Part shown: in pieces, positions 41,295 through 49,921 of the stretch
Numbering within the stretch: the first letter of the stretch is position 1
Layout of the letters: each line of letters begins with the position of its first letter
Assembly (NCBI RefSeq): GCF_900112065.1
Contig: NZ_FOKE01000013.1
Coordinates: 213,767-277,766 of the forward strand
Source: Cohnella sp. OV330
GTDB lineage: Bacteria; Bacillota; Bacilli; Paenibacillales; Paenibacillaceae
Length of the DNA: 64,000 nt
Direction of reading: 5' to 3'
The notes under the pieces: generated by a model
What the model was told of the DNA's origin: nothing
Databases searched by the model: none
The model's input: the letters and a program-made list of their open reading frames with translations, nothing else
Translations under genes and position numbers: made by a program

Positions 41295-41600
41295 TCGCCT
41301 TCTCTACGAGAGGCGATCGCCCTGCCGGGCACGCGTTCGGCCGCATCGCCTTCTCTACGAGAGGCGATTGCCCCGACGGTCACGCGTTTGGCCGCATCGC
41401 CTTCACTACGAGAGGCGATTGCCCTGCTGAGCACGCATTTGGCCGGATCACCTTCTCTACGAGAGGCGATCGCCCCGCCGGGCACGCGTTCGGACTCATC
41501 GCCTTCACTGCGAGAGGCGATCGCCCCGCCGGGCATGCGTTTGGCCTCATCGCCTTCTCTACGAGAGGCGATCGTCCCGCCGGACACGCGCGAATTCGCG
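41295..41600. repeat. Six tandem 51-bp units with internal palindrome
   Basis: Units start at 41295, 41346, 41397, 41448, 41499 and 41550, exactly 51 bp apart. Each begins with the imperfect palindrome TCGCCTTCTCTACGAGAGGCGA and continues with a conserved 29-bp part (CGCCCCGCCGGGCACGCGTTTGGCC type). Since the 29-bp parts resemble one another, this is a minisatellite and not a CRISPR array. Confidence 0.9.
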
Positions 41601-41629
41601 AGAGTGCGCATCCATTCCTTCTGCCCCGC

Positions 41630-43294
41630 CTACGCTCTCCCGGACACGCTCGACTTGATCCGCTCGTTGACCCGCTCCCGCAGCGACCGCAGCCAATCCG
41701 CGTCCCTTGGGTAGTCCTCGAACGTGATCGCCTGCGTCAAGCCTTCCTCGACCAGCCGCAGCGTCTCTTCCTTGCCGATCATCGACTCCAGCAGCCGCAG
41801 CGCCCTGAGATCCTGCAGGGCTTCGTGCAGCACGACAAGACGGAGCGATTCGACGGGCCCGTCCTCGCCGGGATAGACGACGAACGCGTCGCCGGACGGG
41901 AAGGCACATCCTGCATCCGTCACCTTGTACGGGTCGATCGGGTACAGGGAAAACTGCGAATTCCAGAAGTTATAGCCCCAATGCAGGAAGCCGGCCGCGT
42001 TGAATTTATAGAGCTGGATGCCGAGAATGCGGTTGCGGTAGGACGGCATGTGGAAAAACCGGTTCGCCACCTTCTTGTTCTGCGAGACGCAGTAGTAGGT
42101 CCATAGCGGCTCGACGCCCCGCTCGATGAACGGCTTCACGTGATCGCTCGCCGGAATCGGGATGTCGACCGAGCCCGTCGCGTAGAAGTCATAATCCGAC
42201 AGCGCGTCGATGACCGGGAAGCCCGCCAGATGGCCGCGAATAATCCCGCTCGCCGTCCGGTAGTCTTCCAGCGCCTCCATGGCCGGCTCGTCGGAGACGT
42301 GGAAGTAGCTGCGATCCTTCAATCCGCCGCGCTCGAGGAAGGCGACCAGCTCGGGAAGGAACGCGTCCAGGAAGCTGCGGTACGCCGCCCCGCCCGCGTC
42401 CGTCTCCCAGCCGAACAGCCGCTTGTACGCGCCGTTTTCCGTACCCATGATCTTGGGCGCGTGCTTCGCCCCCCATTGCGTGAACAGATGGGAAAATTCG
42501 AAGTACTCGACGCCGTTCGAGAGGCACAGCTCCACCCAGCGCTGCAGCTTGTCGAAGCCGAATCGGTAGCCGTCCCCGATCCGCTCGACGTCGACCAGCT
42601 GTACCGTCGTCCGTTCGCCGCCGATCTCGGTGTCGAGCGGAGGCGTGAACAGCGGGGTCAGCAGCATGTTCATTCCGTTCCGGACGGCGGTCCGGATATA
42701 CTGGCCGAGCAGCTCCCACAGTCTCTCGCTCCAGACGTCCTCCCGGTAGTAGGCAGCGATACAATCGACGTGGAACCATTCGGTATGGATAAGTCGTTGA
42801 GGCGGCAGCGCCGTCGCGATGACCTCTAGCTCGAACGTCTCGGCTCCCGCGACTTCGCCATTCTCTTGCATGAGGCGAATCTCGATCGGGTACGTGCCCG
42901 GATCGACCGACTCGTCGAGATCGACCGTCACCCAGAGCGAACGCCATTGACCCGGCAGCGCGGCGAAGCCGATCCCGTCGCGCGGAGGGTATAACGGGTC
43001 GGGATACAGCCCCGGCGTCGTCCGCAGCACGTCATCGTCGTGGTCCTCGCGGCAAGGCAGCTCCGAAGGGACGAGCCCGACGGCCCGGACGGAAATGCGC
43101 GGCGCCAAATCGGAGATAATGCCGGCCGACAACGGCTTAAGCAGCGCCTCCGAACGGTACGCCACCTGGTAGGAAAAACGTTCGTTGCGTAGCGCGGACG
43201 CCCGGCCGACGCGGGCGTCCCGGAGCTCTTCGTCCGCGAACACCTTCGACAACGAGCTCAAGCATCGGGTTTGAAGCGAATAGTCACTCATCAT
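41630..43294 (-). CDS. DUF4091 / GH123-like glycoside hydrolase
   Basis: A 554-residue protein with an N-terminal beta-sandwich region (to about 165) and a TIM-barrel-like DUF4091 domain. The SYFHVSDEP motif has adjacent Asp335-Glu336, matching the Asp-Glu pair that GH123 beta-N-acetylgalactosaminidases use for substrate-assisted catalysis. The C-terminus is a helical region. There is no signal peptide. It is the last gene of a minus-strand operon and starts 24 bp after the PHP hydrolase stop. Specificity for GalNAc is inferred from the family only. Confidence 0.82.
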   Translation of the reverse strand: MMSDYSLQTRCLSSLSKVFADEELRDARVGRASALRNERFSYQVAYRSEALLKPLSAGIISDLAPRISVRAVGLVPSELPCREDHDDDVLRTTPGLYPDPLYPPRDGIGFAALPGQWRSLWVTVDLDESVDPGTYPIEIRLMQENGEVAGAETFELEVIATALPPQRLIHTEWFHVDCIAAYYREDVWSERLWELLGQYIRTAVRNGMNMLLTPLFTPPLDTEIGGERTTVQLVDVERIGDGYRFGFDKLQRWVELCLSNGVEYFEFSHLFTQWGAKHAPKIMGTENGAYKRLFGWETDAGGAAYRSFLDAFLPELVAFLERGGLKDRSYFHVSDEPAMEALEDYRTASGIIRGHLAGFPVIDALSDYDFYATGSVDIPIPASDHVKPFIERGVEPLWTYYCVSQNKKVANRFFHMPSYRNRILGIQLYKFNAAGFLHWGYNFWNSQFSLYPIDPYKVTDAGCAFPSGDAFVVYPGEDGPVESLRLVVLHEALQDLRALRLLESMIGKEETLRLVEEGLTQAITFEDYPRDADWLRSLRERVNERIKSSVSGRA

Positions 43295-43318
43295 GCGTTA
43301 AACCGCCTTTCGTTCTGT

Positions 43319-44818
43319 TTAAGGCCGTGCGTTCACCGGCATCTCGAAGCCGGCACGCGCCAGCAACTGCTGCCATGTCCGTACGCCGGCGTCGCGATTG
43401 CCGTAGAACACGGGGTTCGTGAATGCCTGCAGCGCGCCGTCCGGATCCCGGATCTCGAAGCGCGCCCACCGGTAGGCTTCGCCTCTCCAGTCGAGCGCGA
43501 TCTCGAACGTCTGATCCCGCGCTTCGATCGGGAGCGACGCCTGTAGGCCGCCGTTCTCGATGACGTTCACCGAACCCGCGTCCAGGCCGCTCGCCGCCAG
43601 CCGGACGCGAACCTTCCCGTCGGCCGATTCGTCCACCGCCTCCGTCGTATCGGCACCCAACGGCAGCCTGCGCCCTCCCGCGGTTACTTCGATTCCGAGC
43701 ACGGGTCCGAGCGATACGTAGGCCCGCCCGGCTCGCGCCGCGTCCACGATCGCCGCCGCCGACAGCGTCTCCGCTTCGACGTAGGTAGCCGGCATGCCGA
43801 TTTCTTCCCGATGCGGCGCATCCGCTTCGCCTCCCTTCGGCGCGCCGTGCACGTCCGATCCGCCCAGCCCGGCGAGCCGGACGCCTTCGTTCCAGGCGGC
43901 GCTCCAGACGATGAGCATCTTCTCGGTGTTTTCGCCGTCTGCCGGCGTATTGACGATTTCGAGCGCGTCCAGCTCGGAGAGCGGCGTATCCGCGAACATC
44001 CAAGCCCATGGGACGGTCAGCGGATGATTGAGCGAACGCAGCGCCCCCCGCCTCCCCGCTTCGGCCATGAGCCTGTCCATGCCTTCCTGCGTGCCGATCC
44101 CGCCGTCCCGCGACGCATGCCGCCAATCCGGCCAGCGGTCCAGGCCGATCGCGTTCCAGTCGCCCCGGCCGAACGAGGTGATCTCGATGCCCGGGATGAC
44201 GCGCACGGCGCTCTTCGGCCAGCGATGCTGCATGATATTATGATCGGTAATCGCGAAGAAATCCAGGCCGCGGACCGCTGCCTGCCCGGTCAGCTGTCCC
44301 GCCGTCATCTCGCCGTCCGACAGCACCGTGTGCGCGTGGAAGTCTCCCCTGTACCAGCGGCGCCCTCCTTCGCGACTATCGGTCCAGTCGTACCGGTTCA
44401 GCGTGTACGCGCCGCCTTCGCCGCCGCCGGCCGTATGTCCGTCGGACCAGACGTCCCATTCCTCCCCAGGCTGTCCTTCGGCCGCGGCAGGCAAAGCCCC
44501 GCTGCCCGTCCTCCAGGTCAGGGCGACGGTCTTGGGCTTGCCCCGCACGAATTCGATCTGCCACTCCCCCGGCGGAATATCGCCGGGGATGGCCAGTTCG
44601 CTCGTAAGCAGCGAGTCCCGATGAACGGTCACTTCACCGACGCGGTTGACGTCGAGATAAGAGAACCGGATGCGGCCCTCCGAATCCCAGACGTTCATAA
44701 AAATCCAGCTCTCGCGGCGGTCGAATTCAAATGAGAAAACAAGCCACTCCGCGCGCTCCTCGACGCGTAACGAGGCCCGTTCCGGAGCCGGGTCAAAAAC
44801 GATCCGATTGGACTCCAT
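43319..44818 (-). CDS. CehA/McbA-family PHP-domain metallohydrolase
   Basis: A 499-residue protein with an N-terminal beta-rich domain (about 1-160) and a PHP metal-dependent hydrolase domain from WYRGDFHAHTVLSDGEMTAGQL. The metal-binding signatures FHAHT, FFAITDHNIMQ, IPGIEIT and GGSDVHG are intact. PHP proteins of this group cleave phosphoester or other ester bonds; the substrate is unknown. It overlaps the MFS gene by 26 bp and precedes the GH123-like gene, so it belongs to the same operon. No signal peptide is visible. Confidence 0.88.
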   Translation of the reverse strand: MESNRIVFDPAPERASLRVEERAEWLVFSFEFDRRESWIFMNVWDSEGRIRFSYLDVNRVGEVTVHRDSLLTSELAIPGDIPPGEWQIEFVRGKPKTVALTWRTGSGALPAAAEGQPGEEWDVWSDGHTAGGGEGGAYTLNRYDWTDSREGGRRWYRGDFHAHTVLSDGEMTAGQLTGQAAVRGLDFFAITDHNIMQHRWPKSAVRVIPGIEITSFGRGDWNAIGLDRWPDWRHASRDGGIGTQEGMDRLMAEAGRRGALRSLNHPLTVPWAWMFADTPLSELDALEIVNTPADGENTEKMLIVWSAAWNEGVRLAGLGGSDVHGAPKGGEADAPHREEIGMPATYVEAETLSAAAIVDAARAGRAYVSLGPVLGIEVTAGGRRLPLGADTTEAVDESADGKVRVRLAASGLDAGSVNVIENGGLQASLPIEARDQTFEIALDWRGEAYRWARFEIRDPDGALQAFTNPVFYGNRDAGVRTWQQLLARAGFEMPVNARP

Positions 44819-46043
44819 CTGCCGCTCTCCTCCGCTTCATGAATGGTTTTCCGTACGCCATGCCGACCCCAACGAACAGCATCGCGCAAATGATATAAGC
44901 GGCCTGCAGCCCGTACTCCGCGCCGACCGCGCCGAAGACGACGACGGGACCGATCGCCGCTCCCAAGTCAGTCGACACCGAGTACGCCGTCATTACTTTG
45001 GCGGCGGACCCTGTCCGGACCGCGTCCGCCGCCATCGCGTCCATAATCGTGCCGAGCGTCGTGGCGGTCGCCATCGCGAGGAGGACGGCAGCCACCCAGC
45101 AGACGAGCGGCAGCTCCCATGGGATGAACGCGTAAGCGGCCGACGCGCCGATGAGCGACAGCAGGAGCCAAGGCAGCCTGCCGCCCCGTTCGTCCGTACG
45201 GCGTCCGATCCAGCTAGCCAAGAACGGCTCCCATGCGCACCGGAGGGCGGTGAGCGCCCCGCCGATCGCCGTGCTCCCGGCCGCGAGCCCCGCGAACGAA
45301 GCGGCCGACGCGTAGTTCTCGTCGATGACATATGTCAGCGTCGCCCCGAAGACGGCTTGCACCAACGCGACGACGAGTCCGCAGAGCACGATCTTCGTCA
45401 CCGGCGCCGTCCATAACGGTCCCTCCTTATGGCTCTCCGAATGACGACGGCCGGTCCGCGCATCCGCGCTCGCCTTCGCCCGAACCGCAACCGTCACAAG
45501 CGGGAGACCGAGCAGCGCCAGCACGCCGAACGCAATCCCGACAGGCTGCAGACCGATCTGCGGGACGAGCAGACCGCCGGCCAGGACGCCGGCCAAGCTG
45601 CCGAGCCGCCAGACGCCGTTGTATCTCCCCATCAGCCGGCCGCGGTTCGAGGCATGCGCGATTTCGATGACCGTCAGGTAGCCGCCGATCCGCAGCAGCG
45701 ACCAGGCTACGCCCCAGACGGCGCGGAGTAAGAGCCAAACGGCGAACCCGCGGCCGACGCCGTATCCGATCGTCGTGGCGGCGCCGAGCAGCACGGCGAC
45801 TTGCAGTCCCATCCTGAGCGGCATATGCCTGTATAGCCAGCCGATCAGCGGGTTAAGCGGCAGCCGGACGAAGCGGTTTACGGCCAGCAGCGCGCCGACT
45901 TGCCACAGCGAATCGAGCCCCGCCTCTCGCCAATAGACGGGGAGCACCATATAGACCATCGAGTCGCCCAGCAGAGCGGCTGCGGTCACGAGCCCGACCG
46001 CTGCGGTCGTCCGCTCGCCCTCGTGCTTGCCCAAGAAATTCAT
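44793..46043 (-). CDS. MFS transporter
   Basis: A 416-residue carrier with about twelve membrane helices. MFS motif A-like loops (NPLIGWLYRHMPLRMG and GRYNGVWRLGSLAGVLAGG) are present. The start at 46043 (MNFLGKHEGER) is uncertain: no strong ribosome site is visible, and a longer form reaching back to 46166 would overlap the preceding phosphoesterase gene. It sits between phosphoesterase and PHP genes and probably imports the compound degraded by the operon; no substrate can be inferred. Confidence 0.87.
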   Translation of the reverse strand: MNFLGKHEGERTTAAVGLVTAAALLGDSMVYMVLPVYWREAGLDSLWQVGALLAVNRFVRLPLNPLIGWLYRHMPLRMGLQVAVLLGAATTIGYGVGRGFAVWLLLRAVWGVAWSLLRIGGYLTVIEIAHASNRGRLMGRYNGVWRLGSLAGVLAGGLLVPQIGLQPVGIAFGVLALLGLPLVTVAVRAKASADARTGRRHSESHKEGPLWTAPVTKIVLCGLVVALVQAVFGATLTYVIDENYASAASFAGLAAGSTAIGGALTALRCAWEPFLASWIGRRTDERGGRLPWLLLSLIGASAAYAFIPWELPLVCWVAAVLLAMATATTLGTIMDAMAADAVRTGSAAKVMTAYSVSTDLGAAIGPVVVFGAVGAEYGLQAAYIICAMLFVGVGMAYGKPFMKRRRAADGVQSDRF

Positions 46044-46101
46044 GCGCCGCGCTCTCGGTGCGGCGGCATCCCGACTGGCGGCGGCATCCCGCCCGGCAGC
46101 A

Positions 46102-47040
46102 TCATCGCGCTTCCGGGCGATCGGGCCGGTGCTCGGCCTGCTGCATGTCCACGCTGCCGTCGTCAAGGCGGAGCCACGACTCGAAGCCGCGCGCGCCCCG
46201 GGTCATCCGAATGACCCGCGCCCCGCGTGGGAATCCTTCCTTGCCGTACGTATGATAACCGGTGGCGCGGCCATAGGCGAGGCGAATGCCGTGCAGCTCT
46301 CCCCAGTAGTCGTTGATATGGTCGTGGCCGACGAACGTGCCCATGACATCCCCCATCTCCGCCATCGCCGCGAAAAACCCCGAATTGAGCTGCGGACTGC
46401 ATACGCCCTCGTGCTTGCTCCCGTAACAGACGCTGCGTTCCCACGCGGTTGCGTACTCCGGCAGCGGGATGTGGAAGAAGGCGAGCGCCGGCAGCGGGCT
46501 TCCGCCGTTCAGCGCCGCGAGCTTGCGGGATTCGGCCGCGTACCAGTCGATCTGATCCTTGCGAATCCAGCCATAGCCCTCGACTTGGGGGAGCGGGGAG
46601 TAATCCCCGCTGTCCAGGAAATAAAGCGCCGCAGCGTCGGCCCCGTCCGCGCCCGCTACTGTCAGGGCATAATTGCCGAACCCGCTGATGCCCGGCGTAT
46701 GGCGCGCCAGGCAATGGTCATGCGCCAGGAGCGCGTCCAGCATCTGCGCCCGCGTCACCTTCGCCTCGGCATCGTGATTGCCGAGCACGGCCGCCCAGGG
46801 GATGCCGCTCTCTTCCGCGGCCACAACTGCCTGTCGCAGGGACCGCCTGGGATCTTCGCAATGCTCGCTGTATACGATATCTCCCGTGAAGACGATCAGA
46901 TCCGGCGTTTCCTCTTGAAGGACGAGGCGCATGAGCGCTTCTGTCCGCTTGTCGTCGGCCTCCCCGTTTTGCCAATGCACATCGGTAAATTGCACGATCT
47001 TAAAGGTTCCGTCTTCTCTAAAGCGCAATCGGCTCTTCAC
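46102..47040 (-). CDS. Calcineurin-like metallophosphoesterase (paralogue of the one at 32912)
   Basis: A 312-residue cytoplasmic phosphoesterase with all metal motifs: FTDVHWQ, VFTGDIV, VLGNHDAEA, FFHIPLPEY and GTFVGHDH. It is clearly similar along its length to the protein at 32912, which has lost the first-motif histidine. GTG at 47040 is chosen because GGGGGAAAGCCAA lies directly ahead. It lies in the operon DeoR region > EamA > phosphatase-fold protein > this gene > MFS > PHP > GH123-like. Confidence 0.9.
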   Translation of the reverse strand: MKSRLRFREDGTFKIVQFTDVHWQNGEADDKRTEALMRLVLQEETPDLIVFTGDIVYSEHCEDPRRSLRQAVVAAEESGIPWAAVLGNHDAEAKVTRAQMLDALLAHDHCLARHTPGISGFGNYALTVAGADGADAAALYFLDSGDYSPLPQVEGYGWIRKDQIDWYAAESRKLAALNGGSPLPALAFFHIPLPEYATAWERSVCYGSKHEGVCSPQLNSGFFAAMAEMGDVMGTFVGHDHINDYWGELHGIRLAYGRATGYHTYGKEGFPRGARVIRMTRGARGFESWLRLDDGSVDMQQAEHRPDRPEAR

Positions 47041-47134
47041 TTGGCTTTCCCCCTGCATAGCTTCCTGATTTTCGTCCCCGTCCGTGCCGTCGCCGAAGGC
47101 CCAATCGCGCATCCGGCCAAGATCGGAGGCACAG

Positions 47135-47956
47135 TCATCGCGGCGCAAACAATCCTTGCGGCAGCTTCGCTTCCCATGCCGCAGGCGCTTCGAGCCCGAG
47201 CGCGCGAACGACGACGGCCGCCGTGTCCTTGATCGAGACGTCCGACCGAAGCTCGGCGCCTGCGGCGATGCCGGGACCGACGCAGCCCCAGTAGATCGTC
47301 TTGTCCATCGGATGATCGCTGCCGTGGCCGTACTTGTCCTCGCCTCCGCCGCCGTGGTCGGTGACGAATAGGAGCAGGCTGTCGCCGAGCAGCCCCGCTT
47401 CCTCGATCGCGCGCAGGATGACGCCCGTGTTCGCGTCGGTCTCCTCGATCGCCGCGATCTGGCCGGGCGTACGGTAGCCGTGCTTGTGCCCGGCTGCATC
47501 CGGCAGATCGAGCTCGATATAGAGCAGCTTCAGGTCCGGATTATCCCGGATGTACGCCGCGGCTGCTAAAGCAAGCTCGGCGTCGTCCATCGAGACTTTG
47601 TGCACGCCAAGCGCGTCCTCGACGATGCCCGAGTTGATCGGCCGCCAAGCGCTGAACGCCGCCAGCTTCGCCTCGGGCCAAGCCTCCCGCGCGACCCGGA
47701 AGATCGATGGATACGGAGAATCGGCCGGATACGTCTCCTTGTCCGCCTTCTCGTTGGTCAAGCCGTGCTTGGCGGGAGACACGCCATGCATGAGCGATCC
47801 CCAGCACTCCGCGCTGATCGACGGCGACTCGGTCCGCGCCCCGAACGTGAACGTTCCCTTCGATACGTAGCGATCCAGGTTCGGCGTATGCGCATCCTGT
47901 ACGAAAGTCCCTGCGCCGTCCCATCCGATTACGATCGCTCGATTGATCTTCTCCAT
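47135..47956 (-). CDS. Alkaline-phosphatase-fold protein (type I phosphodiesterase/nucleotide pyrophosphatase)
   Basis: A 273-residue protein of the alkaline phosphatase superfamily: IVIGWDGAG at the N-terminus (metal Asp), TESPSISAECWGSLMHGV region containing the nucleophile Ser/Thr, IELDLPDAAGHKHGY and LFVTDHGGGGED metal ligands. It is shorter than secreted nucleotide pyrophosphatases and has no signal peptide. It likely hydrolyses a phosphodiester in the cytoplasm. It is the second gene of the operon, 25 bp after the EamA gene. Confidence 0.88.
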   Translation of the reverse strand: MEKINRAIVIGWDGAGTFVQDAHTPNLDRYVSKGTFTFGARTESPSISAECWGSLMHGVSPAKHGLTNEKADKETYPADSPYPSIFRVAREAWPEAKLAAFSAWRPINSGIVEDALGVHKVSMDDAELALAAAAYIRDNPDLKLLYIELDLPDAAGHKHGYRTPGQIAAIEETDANTGVILRAIEEAGLLGDSLLLFVTDHGGGGEDKYGHGSDHPMDKTIYWGCVGPGIAAGAELRSDVSIKDTAAVVVRALGLEAPAAWEAKLPQGLFAPR

Positions 47957-47981
47957 CGTTATTCCTCCTCGTCGTTTACGA

Positions 47982-48833
47982 TCAGTGCGCGGATGAAGCG
48001 ACCAGGACGATCCCGGCAGCCACCGCTGCGGAAGCCGTCACGCGGCGAACGCCTTGCCGCTCCTTCAGAATGAACAGGCCGAACAGCGTGCCGAATACGA
48101 TGCCGACCTCGCGTACCGGGGAGATGGCCGACACGTCGGCTTGGCCCGCAGCCAGCAGAAACAGCAGATAGGAGCCCGGAGAGAGCACCGCCCCGAGCCC
48201 CATCGTTCGCCAATGGTTCCCGATGGTGCGGCGAAGGCGTCCGCGCTTGCAAGCGGCAGGCGTCAGGCCCAGCATGAATCCGATATTGGTCACCTCCAAC
48301 AACGCCAGCGGAGAGATATGCTGCAAGTTGACCTTGTCGATCAGCGTGTACGAGGCGATGCATAGGCCTACGCACACCGCCAGCGCGATCGGCTTCCGGG
48401 ATTCCTTGTCCGCGTCGCCCCCCTGAGAGCGTCCGATCATGACCACGAATCCGACGAGCATGCATCCGATACCGAGCCATCCCCACGGCGGCATGCGCTC
48501 GCCCAGCAGCAGCGCGCCCGCGAGCGGGACGAGCAGCGTAGGCATTCCTCTCATCAGCGGATACACTTGCGACAGATCCCCCATCCTGTAAGTCAAGGAC
48601 AGCAGCGCTGCATATAGAGCCTGCATGCCCAGAGACGCGCCGAGCAGCAACCACTCGCCAGCGGCGTATCGCTCGTGCGCCAGCTCTGCGAACAGCACCG
48701 GCAACAGAAGGACCGTCGCCGGCGCGTAGATCGCCCACAGGAAGACCGATTTATCCTCGCTTTGCTTGGCGAACAGATTCCAGAGGGCGTGGGCGAGTCC
48801 GGAGCACAACACAAATATCAAGGCAATCGTCAT
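47982..48833 (-). CDS. EamA/DMT-family membrane transporter
   Basis: A 283-residue protein with ten predicted membrane helices arranged as two EamA repeats (ALIFVLCSGLAHALWNLFAK at the start of the first; LAVCVGLCIASYTLIDKV at the start of the second). Transport direction and substrate are unknown. It is the first gene after the DeoR-type regulator, with an AT-rich promoter region carrying TGTGTG repeats directly upstream, and leads a six-gene operon. Confidence 0.9.
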   Translation of the reverse strand: MTIALIFVLCSGLAHALWNLFAKQSEDKSVFLWAIYAPATVLLLPVLFAELAHERYAAGEWLLLGASLGMQALYAALLSLTYRMGDLSQVYPLMRGMPTLLVPLAGALLLGERMPPWGWLGIGCMLVGFVVMIGRSQGGDADKESRKPIALAVCVGLCIASYTLIDKVNLQHISPLALLEVTNIGFMLGLTPAACKRGRLRRTIGNHWRTMGLGAVLSPGSYLLFLLAAGQADVSAISPVREVGIVFGTLFGLFILKERQGVRRVTASAAVAAGIVLVASSAH

Positions 48834-48854
48834 CGTTGGACGTCATCTCCTCCT

Positions 48855-48897
48855 TGCTTGCATTTCCACACATATTAACACACAAACACACACATTT
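48855..48897 (-). promoter_or_regulatory. AT-rich promoter region with TGTGTG repeats (putative DeoR-type operator)
   Basis: On the minus strand three TGTGTG words occur at 10- and 12-bp spacing between a T-rich stretch and the EamA start. Direct repeats in phase with the helix are typical of DeoR-family sites, and the regulator is encoded just upstream. Assignment is tentative. Confidence 0.4.
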
Positions 48898-48954
48898 AAA
48901 TATAAAAACAAATAAATGCGTGGGATATCACACCATGATTCAGAAAAAGACAAA

Positions 48955-48981
48955 GAAAAAAAGACCGCGCTGCGCGATCTT
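48955..48981 (-). terminator. Terminator of the DeoR-type gene
   Basis: AGATCGCGC pairs with GCGCGGTCT (one wobble), followed on the minus strand by seven T, 30 bp after the stop at 49011. Confidence 0.85.
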
Positions 48982-49010
48982 ACGGATCTGCCGATTGGCA
49001 TATGCGATTG

Positions 49011-49811
49011 TTATTCGTAAATCAATTCAAGCCCGCTCTGCCTGAACTGCTCCGCCAATTCCCGGTCGATCCTCGAATCGGTCACGAATCGCTCGACCTC
49101 CGAGCAGGCGCACACCTTGATCAGGGAGAGCTGGCCGAACTTGCTGCTGTCTCCCAGCGCGATCGTCCGCTTGGCGTTGGCGAACATAATCTTCTTCACC
49201 TGCACCTCGCCCATGCCGTTGTCCGTTATCCCTTCGGCCAGCGTCACGCCGCTCAAGCTCATGAAGAACAGATCCGCGTGGAACCGCGCCGCGAACTCTT
49301 CGGCGAGATCGCCGACGATGCTCTGCTCCTGCTGGCGGATGACGCCGCCGATCAGCACGAGCGTATAGTCGGGTACCGCGATGAGCTCCTGAACGATAGG
49401 CAGCGAATTGGTCAGCACCGTCAGCCGCTTGAACTTGGCCTTGAGCACCTTCGCCAAGGTCAGGTTGGTCGTGCTGGCGTCGAGGGCGACCGACATGCCC
49501 TCGGACACGTAGCGGGCCGCGATAAGCGCAAGCTCCGTCTTCTCCTCTTGGTAGATCGATTCCCGGATCGGCAGCGGGATCTCCGCGCTGTAATCCAGCT
49601 CCTTCGCGATCGCTCCCCCATGAACGCGCCGCAGGCAGCCCTCGTTCTCGAGATACTCCAGATCGCGCCGGACCGTCTCGAAAGACACGCCGAACAGGTC
49701 CATTAATTCGGAAGCGCGGACCGACCGGTCGCGAGCCAGCTTGTCCACGATGGCTTGGTGTCTCTGTTGCGCGAACAACCGATCCCTCTCCTTTCGGCTT
49801 TTCTTCCGCAT
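49011..49811 (-). CDS. DeoR-family transcriptional regulator
   Basis: A 266-residue repressor. The N-terminal HTH is RHQAIVDKLARDRSVRASELMDLFGVSFETVRRDLEYLENEG, followed by VHGGAI, the usual DeoR linker. The C-terminal sugar-phosphate sensor domain (DeoRC, residues about 85-245) contains ALDASTTNLTLAKVL, TNSLPIVQEL and FMSLSGVTLAEGITDN. It reads a phosphorylated intermediate and probably controls the downstream operon from EamA to GH123-like. It is separately terminated from that operon. Confidence 0.93.
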   Translation of the reverse strand: MRKKSRKERDRLFAQQRHQAIVDKLARDRSVRASELMDLFGVSFETVRRDLEYLENEGCLRRVHGGAIAKELDYSAEIPLPIRESIYQEEKTELALIAARYVSEGMSVALDASTTNLTLAKVLKAKFKRLTVLTNSLPIVQELIAVPDYTLVLIGGVIRQQEQSIVGDLAEEFAARFHADLFFMSLSGVTLAEGITDNGMGEVQVKKIMFANAKRTIALGDSSKFGQLSLIKVCACSEVERFVTDSRIDRELAEQFRQSGLELIYE

Positions 49812-49883
49812 GATCGTATGCCGACCTGCCGAAGTGAAGCCACCACCCCCATTCTACACGAATCCCTGCACCCGTATCTATAA

Positions 49884-49914
49884 AAAAGAGCCGTCCCGAA
49901 GCGACGGCTCTTTT
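49884..49914. terminator. Bidirectional terminator
   Basis: AAAGAGCCGTC pairs with GACGGCTCTTT with T-runs in both directions; it ends the gene at 49922 on the minus strand. Confidence 0.85.
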
Positions 49915-49921
49915 AAACGCC

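Larger units (their letters stand above)
41180..41629. other. Intergenic region with terminator and 51-bp tandem repeats
   Basis: After the YesN-type stop it contains a strong hairpin and six tandem 51-bp units. Both strands are open through the repeats because 51 is divisible by three; neither open frame has a convincing start site or family features, so no gene is called. Confidence 0.7.

Noticed and set aside
41295..41600. CRISPR array
   Set aside because: Unit length is constant at 51 bp, the would-be spacers are similar to each other, and no cas gene is near.
41285..42106. Plus-strand gene through the 51-bp repeats and antisense to the GH123-like gene
   Set aside because: The frame stays open because 51 is divisible by 3; no ribosome site or domain is visible, and the second half is antisense to a convincing gene.
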